Shown here piece by piece: positions 1 to 7,575 of a stretch of 44,169 bases of DNA. Position 1 is the first letter of the stretch; each line of letters starts with the position of its first letter. Source of the DNA: Algoriphagus sp. (GTDB taxonomy: Bacteria; Bacteroidota; Bacteroidia; Cytophagales; Cyclobacteriaceae); NCBI GenBank assembly GCA_030729785.1, contig JANQWS010000009.1, forward strand, positions 1 through 44,169, read 5' to 3'. Under the pieces are notes generated by a model that saw only the letters and a program-made list of their open reading frames with translations, was not told the DNA's origin and ran no database searches. A program made the translations under genes and the position numbers.

Positions 1-21
1 CTAAAAAATTGTTTGAATTAC

Positions 22-100
22 TGCGGATAATCGTCGACAGACCGCAGTCTGCAGGCAGACGATAGGCCACGGCCTACAGGCAGTCCACGGACCACAGCTC
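22..100 (+). repeat. GCGGATAATCGT element followed by 7-bp-phased repeats
   Basis: The motif TGCGGATAATCGT occupies 22-34. From 33 the sequence continues in steps of seven bases (GTCGACA, GACCGCA, GTCTGCA, GGCAGAC and further degenerate units) to about 100. The same layout, in the opposite orientation, recurs at 31600-31683, which is why I treat this as a repeat-family member and not chance. The left part of the element would lie outside the window. No coding potential was seen in 1-192. Confidence 0.7.
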
Positions 101-148
101 ATTAAAATGAACTTCAAACCTTATTTTTCTTTGGTTACTGGTAAAGCA

Positions 149-160
149 GCGGATAATCGT
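149..160 (+). repeat. Solo copy of GCGGATAATCGT motif
   Basis: An exact second copy of the 12-base motif GCGGATAATCGT lies 115 bp downstream of the first, in the same orientation and just beyond the 3' end of the YceI gene. No heptad tail follows it. Confidence 0.6.
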
Positions 161-192
161 AATAATTAAAAATAAAAACAGGAATGGCTCTC

Positions 193-738
193 CTACTTCA
201 CCAAATTTAGCTTCCCGCTGACTTCAATGACCTCTGCTATTTTATTAAAAACAAGTGTTGGTACTTTAATCTTGTAATCTTCAGTCCGTACTGTAAAATC
301 AAAGGTTACCATTAACTCCTTAGCCGTGGCCACAATGGAGCCCTTTACAGTAATAGGCTTGGTCACCCCATGAATGGTGAGATTACCAGCTGCCGTCACC
401 GAATAGGTACCAGGCTTGTTGAGGTCTATTTCTTCCTTAATTTTCCCTACAAACTTGCCGGTAGGAAAACGCTCACTTTCCAAGTAGTTTTCATTAAAAT
501 GCTCCTGCATCAGCTTGTTGGGAAACTGAAAGTCGGTGATTTTCATCTGTATCGCCAAGTCTCGGGTGTCTGCATTGAGTATGGCACCGGCCTTTTTATT
601 GATCGCTTCAATGTCGAGCGCAGGGGTCTTGGAAAAAAAAGACACCTCACCAGCGGAAGTTCTATACAAAGTTTGACCAAAAGACAAACTAGCTCCTAAC
701 AGAAGGAAGGAGAAAAAGAAGAGAATCAATTTTTTCAT
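193..738 (-). CDS. YceI family periplasmic protein
   Basis: A 181-residue protein with a clear Sec signal peptide (residues 1-21, hydrophobic run ending in SFGQ) followed by one YceI domain, including the typical NLTIHGVTKPITVKG segment and the C-terminal KLNLVK strand. YceI proteins are secreted lipocalin-like barrels that bind long isoprenoid chains such as quinones or polyprenols. Length is normal for the family. It is the last gene of a three-gene minus-strand operon: its ATG (738) overlaps the stop of the DUF5777 gene by four bases, which suggests translational coupling. The neighbours (outer-membrane barrel, Rieske lipoprotein) suggest a role in envelope electron transfer or isoprenoid handling, but this is inference. 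Confidence 0.9.
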   Translation of the reverse strand: MKKLILFFFSFLLLGASLSFGQTLYRTSAGEVSFFSKTPALDIEAINKKAGAILNADTRDLAIQMKITDFQFPNKLMQEHFNENYLESERFPTGKFVGKIKEEIDLNKPGTYSVTAAGNLTIHGVTKPITVKGSIVATAKELMVTFDFTVRTEDYKIKVPTLVFNKIAEVIEVSGKLNLVK

Positions 739-1724
739 TTGTGTGTATTTCTAGCCGCTTTATCAAAACTGAAAGTTCGTGCGATGTTAAATCCATAAAA
801 AATATCTCCTTTACCCCAGGAACCTACATTCTGCCCGATGAATTGCTTCTCAACCATCCCTCGGGCATTGGTCAGGTGAAATTGAAAGACATGTCCACCT
901 GTTTCAATGTCTACACCAAATGAGAGTGCATTGCGATAGGGATAAGGGAAAGCCCCACTGCCTTCGTAGTCATCGTCATCTTCTTCATCCGCTAACTCAC
1001 GAAGGCTGTAATAGTACTCCGCGGAAAGCGTAACCCGTTGGCTAAGTTTGTATCGACCTCCTGCACCAAGCGCAAAGAGCTGGTTGGGGATGCTTGGATC
1101 CTCCACCTTATTCACGTGAATCAACGTTGGCATCACCTGCAGCGAAAGTTTTTCAGTAAACTTGCGCGCCACCAATACTTGGCTCCAGTAAGAATAGCGC
1201 TCGATATTGTTGTTAAACTTCATGGAAGATCCGGACTCCATCACATAGCCTGTAGGCATGGTATTGATCCCCCAGCCCGCCATAGCTGTAACCGTAACAG
1301 GCATTTTATTGGACTGCCTTAGCAACTTGTATTTGGTATAAAGGTCGTAAGTCTTTTCTAAGGAGCTTCTTCCCGCTCCCACAAGCCACCTGTCCGTCAG
1401 GCCATATTCAAGCCCTAGCCGAATTTTGGCTTCGTCTAACCCAAAGAAATTGGCGATAAACCCAGAGTTTACCGCCCCAAAGCGGTGAGAAATCCAAAAG
1501 TTGAGGTGGTTTTTGGAGATGGTCTCAATGGTCTGCCCATTGATAAGTCGTGAAGCTTTGAAGGTCGCTATCGTGTAGGTAGGTTCTTTGGATTGCTCTT
1601 CATCGAGCATACTTAGTAAATCATCCTGCGCTGCTACACCCATCCAAGGGCTAATTCCTAAAAAAAGAAGGGTAAAAAGAATGCTTGCCGGTAGCCAATG
1701 CTTAATGTACAAAGTCCTGATCAT
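735..1724 (-). CDS. DUF5777 family outer-membrane beta-barrel protein
   Basis: This 329-residue protein has an N-terminal hydrophobic signal (about residues 10-33, ending VAAQ) and then alternating amphipathic strands with many aromatic residues typical of a small outer-membrane barrel (for example ISHRFGAVNSGF, GLEYGLTDRWLVGAG). I recognise it as the Bacteroidota DUF5777 family, whose function is not established. An acidic loop (DEEDDDDYEGSG, near residues 245-258) probably faces the outside. It overlaps both neighbours by four bases (ATGA junctions at 1721-1724 and 735-738), so the three genes are one translationally coupled operon with the Rieske protein first. No enzyme motif is visible. 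Confidence 0.8.
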   Translation of the reverse strand: MIRTLYIKHWLPASILFTLLFLGISPWMGVAAQDDLLSMLDEEQSKEPTYTIATFKASRLINGQTIETISKNHLNFWISHRFGAVNSGFIANFFGLDEAKIRLGLEYGLTDRWLVGAGRSSLEKTYDLYTKYKLLRQSNKMPVTVTAMAGWGINTMPTGYVMESGSSMKFNNNIERYSYWSQVLVARKFTEKLSLQVMPTLIHVNKVEDPSIPNQLFALGAGGRYKLSQRVTLSAEYYYSLRELADEEDDDDYEGSGAFPYPYRNALSFGVDIETGGHVFQFHLTNARGMVEKQFIGQNVGSWGKGDIFYGFNIARTFSFDKAARNTHK

Positions 1725-2167
1725 ACAGTTACTTTTAGGGTAGTTCCTTCGAGCGAGGTGGCGTAGGTTTTCAAACCTTTTGAGCCGGTTGAATTCAGTC
1801 CTTTTCCTGCCGTATCAAAGCGAGCACCATGTGCAGGACAGTAAAATTCGCCCGAATTAAATACTACTTGCCGCTTACCTTCGTGGGAACAAACCTGTGT
1901 TACAGCAGCAAATGCCGTAGTACTTACGCGAGCGATGACGATCCCACTCACTATTACGTAATTGCCCACCGTATTCAGTTTGGTGTAGGCCGTAGCGTTT
2001 AAATCGAGCAATAATTCATTTCCCGTACCCCCAGTTGGATTGGTGGGGTCCATACTTTCGTTGACACAGCTACTCAATCCAGAGGCAGCGCAGTAGACTG
2101 CAAAAAGGGAAGCTCCTTTCAGCCCTAGGCTCTTCAAAAACTCCATGCGGTTCATTTTTTCGTTCAT
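1721..2167 (-). CDS. Rieske [2Fe-2S] lipoprotein
   Basis: A 148-residue protein with a membrane-targeting N-terminus (residues 9-33) and a likely lipobox LSSC, giving lipidation at Cys34. The Rieske cluster ligands are complete: Cys93 and His95 (CSH), then Cys110 and His113 (CPAH). The C-terminal fold ends in SLEGTTLKVTV, as in short Rieske ferredoxin-like domains. It is much smaller than a bc1/b6f Rieske subunit or a ring-hydroxylating oxygenase and has no partner of those complexes nearby, so I call it a soluble-domain electron carrier anchored in the envelope. First gene of the Rieske-DUF5777-YceI operon; a TAATTTTG promoter element lies 24 bp upstream. Confidence 0.88.
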   Translation of the reverse strand: MNEKMNRMEFLKSLGLKGASLFAVYCAASGLSSCVNESMDPTNPTGGTGNELLLDLNATAYTKLNTVGNYVIVSGIVIARVSTTAFAAVTQVCSHEGKRQVVFNSGEFYCPAHGARFDTAGKGLNSTGSKGLKTYATSLEGTTLKVTV

Positions 2168-2190
2168 TTGACTAAGTGGTTCGTATAAAT

Positions 2191-2198
2191 CAAAATTA
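2191..2198 (-). promoter_or_regulatory. Bacteroidota -7 element for the Rieske operon
   Basis: On the minus strand this reads TAATTTTG, an exact match to the TAnnTTTG -7 consensus of Bacteroidota sigma factor. Transcription would start about 20 nt upstream of the Rieske ATG at 2167. No convincing TTTG -33 element is seen at the right distance. Confidence 0.5.
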
Positions 2199-2429
2199 GG
2201 ACAGTCTATCTTATCGGTTCCTTAGCCTATTCTTAAGATTTCGTTAAAATCAAAGACCACAGAATCCTCTATATAACTCGCTTATTCCTGAATTAGTTAC
2301 CATAGAATGAATAATTTACCTTTGTTCATTCAAGGCTATCACACGGCTAGTCAAAATCAGATCTACCCTTGGGGGGCTTAATTTGTATCCCAATTAATTA
2401 GCTAATTTATCTTTAGTATAAATCAAGAA
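2199..2429. other. Intergenic part between divergent units
   Basis: AT-rich spacer between the Rieske operon and the PfpI gene. A plus-strand TACCTTTG (2317-2324) matches the -7 consensus, but no open reading frame or terminator follows it closely. It could be a distal promoter for the PfpI/ABM pair. No gene is supported here. Confidence 0.4.
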
Positions 2430-2466
2430 TGTTTATCCAAGGGGGATTCGTAGGAGCGGATAAACA
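2430..2466. promoter_or_regulatory. 9-bp inverted repeat upstream of PfpI gene (candidate operator)
   Basis: TGTTTATCC (2430-2438) and its exact reverse complement GGATAAACA (2458-2466) are separated by 19 bases. The right arm falls where the -33 region of the promoter at 2484-2491 would be, so an operator is possible. The right arm with its flank (GCGGATAAAC) resembles the GCGGATAATC repeat motif found elsewhere in the window, so a decayed repeat copy is the alternative. Confidence 0.4.
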
Positions 2467-2483
2467 AAACCAATCCTCATTTC

Positions 2484-2491
2484 TATTTTTG
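2484..2491 (+). promoter_or_regulatory. -7 promoter element for PfpI/ABM genes
   Basis: TATTTTTG matches TAnnTTTG exactly. The predicted transcription start near 2496 gives a leader of about 30 nt before the ATG at 2528 and supports that start over the in-frame GTG at 2510. Confidence 0.5.
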
Positions 2492-2527
2492 TTTTAAATA
2501 TCTCATTTAGTGCCCAAACTAATCCCC

Positions 2528-3127
2528 ATGAAACAACTCGGCATCCTTATTTTTGACGACGTAGAAGTCCTGGATTTTGCAGGCCCCTTCGAAGTGTTTT
2601 CCGTTGCCAACCAACTCACGGATTACAAGATCCTAGCGGTTCAGACACTAGCCTATGGCCAAGGTCCAATCCGCGCCAAAAACGGGCTACAGGTACTTCC
2701 AGACAAAAGCTTAGAGCAACTCAATCAACTGGACTTTCTCGTACTTCCTGGGGGTGATGGCAGCAAAAATGTGATTCAAAACCCAAGCCTGATGGCTTCC
2801 CTCCAAAATCTTGTATCCCAAACAGCCTGGACCATGAGTGTCTGCTCCGGTTCTCGAATACTAGGGAAATCAGGATTTTTAGACCACAAACCCTACTGTA
2901 CCCACCAGGAGGTCTTTGACAGCATGGCTTCCCTAGTTCCTACCGGGATCCCCAAGCCGGAGCACCGTTTCATTCAAAGCGATTCGCGCATCTGGACGGC
3001 AGCAGGGATTTCCGCAGGGATTGACTTGGCCATACACTTGGTAGAACTTACCTTTGGCAAAGAGTTGGCCCTCGCCACAGCCACTTATATGGAATACACG
3101 CCCTATACGAATACCCATGCTCGCTAA
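2528..3127 (+). CDS. DJ-1/PfpI (GATase1-like) family protein
   Basis: About 199 residues from the ATG at 2528; an in-frame GTG at 2510 would add six residues, but the family normally begins as here, with MKQLGILIFDDVEVLDFAGPFE. The nucleophile-elbow motif SVCSGSRILGKSGFL carries the conserved Cys, and the glutamate near the N-terminus (GPFEVF) is the usual partner. This is the subgroup related to isonitrile hydratase and to the N-terminal domain of AraC/GlxA regulators, here without a DNA-binding domain. Substrate unknown. The downstream ABM gene overlaps its 3' end by 11 bp in another frame, so the two are co-expressed. Confidence 0.85.
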   Translation: MKQLGILIFDDVEVLDFAGPFEVFSVANQLTDYKILAVQTLAYGQGPIRAKNGLQVLPDKSLEQLNQLDFLVLPGGDGSKNVIQNPSLMASLQNLVSQTAWTMSVCSGSRILGKSGFLDHKPYCTHQEVFDSMASLVPTGIPKPEHRFIQSDSRIWTAAGISAGIDLAIHLVELTFGKELALATATYMEYTPYTNTHAR

Positions 3128-3446
3128 AACCCCTGCTCCTCCCTACTACGCGGTGATTTTCACCAACCTACGAACAGATATCGATGCTGGTTACGAAGAA
3201 ATGGCTCATGAAATGGTTCGCCTCGCAACCAAACAACCGGGCTACTTAGGCCATGAAAGTGCACGAAGTGGATTAGGAATCACCATTTCCTATTGGGATA
3301 GTTTAGACGCAATTAAAGCCTGGAAAGCAAACTCAGACCATCTGCTCGCCCAGAAATACGGTCGTGAAAAGTGGTATTCCGCATACCAAACACGAATAGC
3401 CCTAGTAGAACGAGATTATGGGATGAATACCGAAGGAGAGGATTAA
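3117..3446 (+). CDS. Antibiotic-biosynthesis monooxygenase (ABM) domain protein
   Basis: A 109-residue single-domain protein starting at the ATG at 3117, which overlaps the end of the PfpI gene by 11 bp. The frame is open further upstream but there it lies inside the PfpI gene, so the internal ATG is preferred. The sequence has the ABM dimeric ferredoxin-like pattern: YYAVIFTNLRTD strand, helix EEMAHEMVRLATKQPGYLGHES, then ISYWDSLDAIKAWKAN and a C-terminal RIALVERDYGM strand. Family members are small monooxygenases or detoxifying enzymes, and the substrate cannot be told from sequence. It converges on the thioesterase gene with a 4-bp overlap. Confidence 0.85.
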   Translation: MLAKTPAPPYYAVIFTNLRTDIDAGYEEMAHEMVRLATKQPGYLGHESARSGLGITISYWDSLDAIKAWKANSDHLLAQKYGREKWYSAYQTRIALVERDYGMNTEGED

Positions 3447-3961
3447 CCTCCTAGTTCCAATTCTCGCTTCAACTGCTTAACTCGATCTCGAATATCCAGC
3501 GTAGCAGGATCCAAATGGAGTGAAGTTGCCTTTAAAAAATCAACTACCGCCCCTTCGTGATTCCTGGATTTGCCTTCCTCCAAGGTTACGTACCGCATGG
3601 TAGACCAAAGCACAGTCTTCAATTGCGTCTTGGAATCATCGGTCAGGTAATATTCCACCATAATGGTATTGTCATTGTACCAGAGGATTCGGCTAAAAAT
3701 CCTCACCCACTCCCCAACCATGGCCGGCTTTACATAACTGATGTTGTGATTGTACACCACCCAAGCCGCCTTATATACTCGAATTAAGTCTACTATTTCC
3801 AATCCATACAGTTTTGGAACCTGGTCCTCGCGGGCATTAAAAAAGTAGTCAAAATACTTCGCATTGTTGAGGTGACGCAGGGGATCACAGTCTTGAAAGC
3901 GGATGACTACCCGACTTTCGGTTTCCTTCGGATACTGCTTTTGGGGATCGTAGTTAAACAT
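3443..3961 (-). CDS. Acyl-CoA thioesterase, 4HBT hotdog fold
   Basis: This 172-residue protein carries the 4-hydroxybenzoyl-CoA-thioesterase-like pattern: RFQDCDPLRHLNNAKYFDYF supplies the conserved Asp and the His-Leu-Asn-Asn motif, followed by the strand NHNISYVKPAMVGEWV. The C-terminal tail of about 40 residues is longer than the minimal domain. It probably hydrolyses an acyl-CoA or acyl-ACP thioester in the cytoplasm. Last gene of the minus-strand NAD-salvage run: its start overlaps the end of pncA by 8 bp. Its stop overlaps that of the convergent ABM gene. Confidence 0.85.
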   Translation of the reverse strand: MFNYDPQKQYPKETESRVVIRFQDCDPLRHLNNAKYFDYFFNAREDQVPKLYGLEIVDLIRVYKAAWVVYNHNISYVKPAMVGEWVRIFSRILWYNDNTIMVEYYLTDDSKTQLKTVLWSTMRYVTLEEGKSRNHEGAVVDFLKATSLHLDPATLDIRDRVKQLKRELELGG

Positions 3962-4595
3962 ATCTAGCTAAGTTTTTGCTCTCCAAGCAAACAATTCCTG
4001 CTGCTTTCAATTCTTCAATGGCTAGCTTCCCGTCTTCCGGTTGGAGATTGACGGCTCGGGTGGCATCTGTGATCAAATAGGTTTCAAAACCCAACGTTCT
4101 AGCATCCAAAGCCGTGAATTTTACACAATAATCTAGTGCTAGTCCAGCAATAAAAACACGACGAATGCCCCCTAATAAAAGGTAATTTCTAAGTCCAGTA
4201 TCTCCTCTTCGTGCATTGTCAAAAAATCCAGAATACGAATCCACTAGGGGATTTGTACCTTTCTTAAAAACTGACTTCCAACGACTTCGATCTAGACCAT
4301 CTGGAAAATCAGCTCCTTTAGTGCCTTCTACACAATGTTTTGGCCAAAGTATTTGGGACAATCCCTCCAAAATAATTTGTTCGCCTGGCTGAGTGCCAGC
4401 ATGATTAGCAGCAAAACTTCCGTGATGAGCTGGATGCCAATCCTGGGTGGCTACAATTGTATCAAAATTGGGTTGCAAGGAGTCAATAATGGGCAAAATT
4501 TCGTCTCCTTGAGGAACAGCTAATGCTCCTCCTGGGAGAAAATCGTGTTGAACATCCACCAAAATCAAGGCAGTATCAGGACTCAGTTTTTTCAT
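3954..4595 (-). CDS. pncA: Nicotinamidase
   Basis: A 213-residue isochorismatase-fold enzyme that hydrolyses nicotinamide to nicotinate for NAD salvage. Catalytic Asp14 lies in LILVDVQHDFLPGGAL, the metal site is in QDWHPAHHGSF (Asp52, His54 and a following His), the lysine is in FKKGTNP (about Lys112) and the nucleophile is Cys157 in GLALDYCV. WPKHCVEGT is the typical substrate-side loop. The next gene upstream is pncB, one base away, so the two steps of the Preiss-Handler entry are encoded together. Confidence 0.96.
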   Translation of the reverse strand: MKKLSPDTALILVDVQHDFLPGGALAVPQGDEILPIIDSLQPNFDTIVATQDWHPAHHGSFAANHAGTQPGEQIILEGLSQILWPKHCVEGTKGADFPDGLDRSRWKSVFKKGTNPLVDSYSGFFDNARRGDTGLRNYLLLGGIRRVFIAGLALDYCVKFTALDARTLGFETYLITDATRAVNLQPEDGKLAIEELKAAGIVCLESKNLARYV

Positions 4596-4596
4596 T

Positions 4597-6069
4597 TCAA
4601 TTATTTTTAGCAGCTAGAACCAGTTCCATACGGAGCTGATGAAGTTGCTCCTCCAACCCCACCGGATACACATGGGGATTGGTCAAGCGTTTGTGCGTTT
4701 TATCAAATGCTTCCAATTGAAGGGCAGCTCTTTCTCGAATTTCTAACAGGCTAGGAAGTGTGTAAACCAACTCCCCTTTTCTAAAAATAGGCTTTAATAG
4801 TTCTTCCTCCTCGTAAAAAGAAGGCATCAACCGCTTGCGCTGGGTGGCATCATTGGGGTCAATGATGATTATTCCTTGGGGATTTATTGACTGGCCCTCC
4901 AAATACACCATATCCGCTACCGCCTTTCCTTTACTGAAGTATCTCCTCACCTTATGAATGCCTGGAATATTGATTTTTAAAGATTGTTGAGACACTTTCA
5001 CCTTCGGTTCCCAGCTTCCATTTTCATTTTTTACTGCCGAAAGCTTGTAAACTGCTCCCAAAGCAGGTTGATCAAAGGCAGTGACCAACTTGGTGCCTAC
5101 CCCCCAAACATCAATGGCAGCATCCTGTGATTTTAACGAGGAGATGATGTACTCATCCAAATCATTGGAGGCATACACTTTTGCATTTGGGAAGCCTGCT
5201 TCATCCAGTAATTGTCGAGCCTGAATTGAAAAATAGGCTAAATCACCCGAATCAATTCGAATTCCCAGCATCTCCTTCCCTCTTTCACGAAGACTTAATC
5301 CCACTTGTATGGCATTTTTCACACCAGTGAGCGTGTCGTAGGTGTCTACCAAAAACACACAGTGGTCCGGAAAGGCTTCAGCATACGCATAAAATGCTTC
5401 CAATTCAGAATCAAAGGAAAGAATCCAGCTGTGGGCATGGGTTCCCGAAACAGGAATGCCAAATAATTTGCCCGCCATCACATTACTGGTAGAACTACAG
5501 CCACCAATATAAGAAGCCCGGCTAGCAGCAAGTGCACCATCAATCCCTTGGGCTCTTCGCAAGCCAAATTCCAATACCGGTGCGCCTTGTGTTGCCAAAT
5601 TTATTCGTGCCGCCTTCGTAGCAATCAGGGTTTGGAAATTGAGAATATTGAGAAGGGGTGTCTCGAGTAGTTGGCATTGGATCAATGTTCCTTTCACTTG
5701 TACCAGGGGGGCATTGGGAAATACCACCGTCCCTTCTTCTACCGCATCCACATCACAGGTAAATCGAAGTTCTTTCAGGTAGACCAAGAAGGCTTCCACA
5801 AATAGAGGACTCCCGTCTTTTTGCTTCATCTGTCGAAGGTATGCCAATTCAGATTTGCCAAATTTAAGATTTCTACAGAAGTCCACTACGTAATCCAGTC
5901 CTGCAGCAAGCGTAAACCCTCCCTCAAAAGGATTCTTTCTGAAAAATAAGTTAAATACCGCTTCTTGCTCTCCTTTTCCTGACTTCCAATAGGCATAGGC
6001 CATAGTCAATTGGTAAAAATCTGTCAGTAGCACAAGGTTACTTTGGTAGAGGTCTTTGGTGATTTTCAT
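4597..6069 (-). CDS. pncB: Nicotinate phosphoribosyltransferase
   Basis: 490 residues from the ATG at 6069; a TTG directly before it is not needed. The enzyme joins nicotinate to PRPP to give nicotinate mononucleotide. Recognisable segments are the N-terminal LLTDFYQLTMAYAYWKSG, the SGTHAHSW motif with the histidine that is phosphorylated in this family, and the PRPP-site IRIDSGDLAYFS. The C-terminal domain is the long bacterial form. It ends one base before pncA, and an EamA exporter gene ends 35 bp upstream, so transcription is probably shared. Confidence 0.95.
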   Translation of the reverse strand: MKITKDLYQSNLVLLTDFYQLTMAYAYWKSGKGEQEAVFNLFFRKNPFEGGFTLAAGLDYVVDFCRNLKFGKSELAYLRQMKQKDGSPLFVEAFLVYLKELRFTCDVDAVEEGTVVFPNAPLVQVKGTLIQCQLLETPLLNILNFQTLIATKAARINLATQGAPVLEFGLRRAQGIDGALAASRASYIGGCSSTSNVMAGKLFGIPVSGTHAHSWILSFDSELEAFYAYAEAFPDHCVFLVDTYDTLTGVKNAIQVGLSLRERGKEMLGIRIDSGDLAYFSIQARQLLDEAGFPNAKVYASNDLDEYIISSLKSQDAAIDVWGVGTKLVTAFDQPALGAVYKLSAVKNENGSWEPKVKVSQQSLKINIPGIHKVRRYFSKGKAVADMVYLEGQSINPQGIIIIDPNDATQRKRLMPSFYEEEELLKPIFRKGELVYTLPSLLEIRERAALQLEAFDKTHKRLTNPHVYPVGLEEQLHQLRMELVLAAKNN

Positions 6070-6104
6070 CAAAAAGAAAGAATTATGAATTGTAAAACTA
6101 CAAA

Positions 6105-6938
6105 CTATTTTACCCGCAAATTCAATAAGATACCTATGAATACCAATACCATCCCTATATAGGACAAGATCGGGAAGGTCTCTCCAAATAAAAGAAATCC
6201 AAAAACCAAGGCATAGACCACTCCTAAATAACTTAAACTAGAAATCCGAGATACATTTCCGGACTGGTAGGCCAAGGTCATAAAATATTGCGCATTCTGC
6301 GTACAAAACCCAATCCACAACAAAATCAACCAATCCCATCCCAAAGGAGTTACCCAGTCAAAATACATCAACACAGTTGCAATGGGCAGGGTAACCAAGG
6401 GGAAATAAAAAATAATTACCAAAGGATGTTCAATCCCTTTCAATTTTCGAATCAGATTGTAAGCTATCCCCGAAGCCAAAGCGGACACCAACCCCATTGC
6501 AGCACTCAAGCCGTCTACACGTGGATCTACTCCTTGAATCAATAAAACCCCGGCAAAGGCTAATCCAAAATACACAAACTGCCTTGCCTTGACATTCTCT
6601 TTAAGAATAAAAATACCCAAAATAGTCGTAAATATGGGAGACAAGTACTGCAAAGTCACCGCGGTAGCCAAAGGGATCCGTTGGAGGGTGTAAAAAAATA
6701 AAATCAAACTAATGGACCCCACAATGCCCCTGGCTACTAGACTTAGTTTGTGAGTTCCAAAAAGAGGGATTTTTTTTTGACGCAAAACCAACACCGTAAA
6801 TACGGCACTGAACACAGACCTAAACCATACAATTTCAATAGCTGGGATGTGCGGGATAAATTTAACCGACACATTCATCAGCGCAAAAAATACGCTTGCC
6901 AAAAGCATGGACTGAACTGGACTTAATTTTATGGTCAA
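6105..6938 (-). CDS. EamA/DMT family transporter
   Basis: A multi-spanning membrane protein with about ten hydrophobic segments in the two-EamA-repeat arrangement of the drug/metabolite transporters (for example MLLASVFFALMNVSVKF and the internal repeat beginning MGLVSALASGIAYNLI). The substrate is unknown; small-metabolite export is typical. Start choice is uncertain. The frame is open to a TTG at 7028, but that leaves only 25 bp to the divergent peroxiredoxin gene and adds a non-family N-terminus. I prefer the TTG at 6938 (MTIKLSPVQSM), 25 nt downstream of a TAGTTTTG box; the ATG at 6908 is the alternative. Next to pncB in the same direction. Confidence 0.8.
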   Translation of the reverse strand: MTIKLSPVQSMLLASVFFALMNVSVKFIPHIPAIEIVWFRSVFSAVFTVLVLRQKKIPLFGTHKLSLVARGIVGSISLILFFYTLQRIPLATAVTLQYLSPIFTTILGIFILKENVKARQFVYFGLAFAGVLLIQGVDPRVDGLSAAMGLVSALASGIAYNLIRKLKGIEHPLVIIFYFPLVTLPIATVLMYFDWVTPLGWDWLILLWIGFCTQNAQYFMTLAYQSGNVSRISSLSYLGVVYALVFGFLLFGETFPILSYIGMVLVFIGILLNLRVK

Positions 6939-6962
6939 AGCGTCAAACGAGTAATAATTGGA

Positions 6963-6970
6963 CAAAACTA
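6963..6970 (-). promoter_or_regulatory. Candidate -7 element for the EamA-pncB-pncA run
   Basis: Reads TAGTTTTG on the minus strand, matching TAnnTTTG. It implies that translation of the EamA protein begins downstream of about 6958. No good -33 element is seen. Confidence 0.35.
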
Positions 6971-7053
6971 CATGATTCTTCCTAGCTTGACTTAGAAAAG
7001 TAGGGCTATTAAAAAAACCTTCTACCAACTAAAACTGTTTCAACAAAAAAAAT

Positions 7054-7503
7054 ATGGCATTATCTATTGGAGTAGTTGCTCCTGATTTTTCTCTTCCTGC
7101 TACGACAGTAGGTAAAATTTCACTTTCCAAAGACTTGGGAGGTAAATCCGTGATTCTTTATTTTTACCCCAAGGACTTCACACCAGGGTGCACCGCGGAG
7201 GCCTGCGAATTTCGAGATCAATTTGCTGCATTCCGAGACCTAGATATTCCTGTTTTTGGGATCAGCAGAGATAGCCTAGCTACCCATGAGAAGTTTAAAA
7301 AAACACACCGACTTCCTTTTGAACTCTTAGCAGATGAATCGGGAAAAGTGTGTAAAGCCTACGATGCATTACTTCCTTTGATCAAAATGCCCACGCGGGT
7401 GACCTACCTCTTGGATAGCAACCATCAAATCGCTGGAGTTTTTCAAGGATTATTTGAGAATAAAGCGCACGTGGCTGCGATGATTAGGCAACTCAAGCAG
7501 TAA
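7054..7503 (+). CDS. bcp: Thioredoxin-dependent peroxiredoxin, Bcp/PrxQ type
   Basis: A 149-residue cytosolic peroxiredoxin that reduces hydroperoxides with thioredoxin as electron donor. The active-site segment FTPGCTAEACEFRDQF contains peroxidatic Cys46 and resolving Cys51, the five-residue spacing of the atypical two-Cys PrxQ class. The conserved Arg is in PTRVTYLLD. Length matches the family. It is a single gene between divergent and convergent neighbours. Confidence 0.94.
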   Translation: MALSIGVVAPDFSLPATTVGKISLSKDLGGKSVILYFYPKDFTPGCTAEACEFRDQFAAFRDLDIPVFGISRDSLATHEKFKKTHRLPFELLADESGKVCKAYDALLPLIKMPTRVTYLLDSNHQIAGVFQGLFENKAHVAAMIRQLKQ

Positions 7504-7575
7504 TTGGATTATTTCCAACCCTATGTCCGTGGGTTAAAATTTGGTTGACTTACTACTAATAATCGCAAAAGCGAA

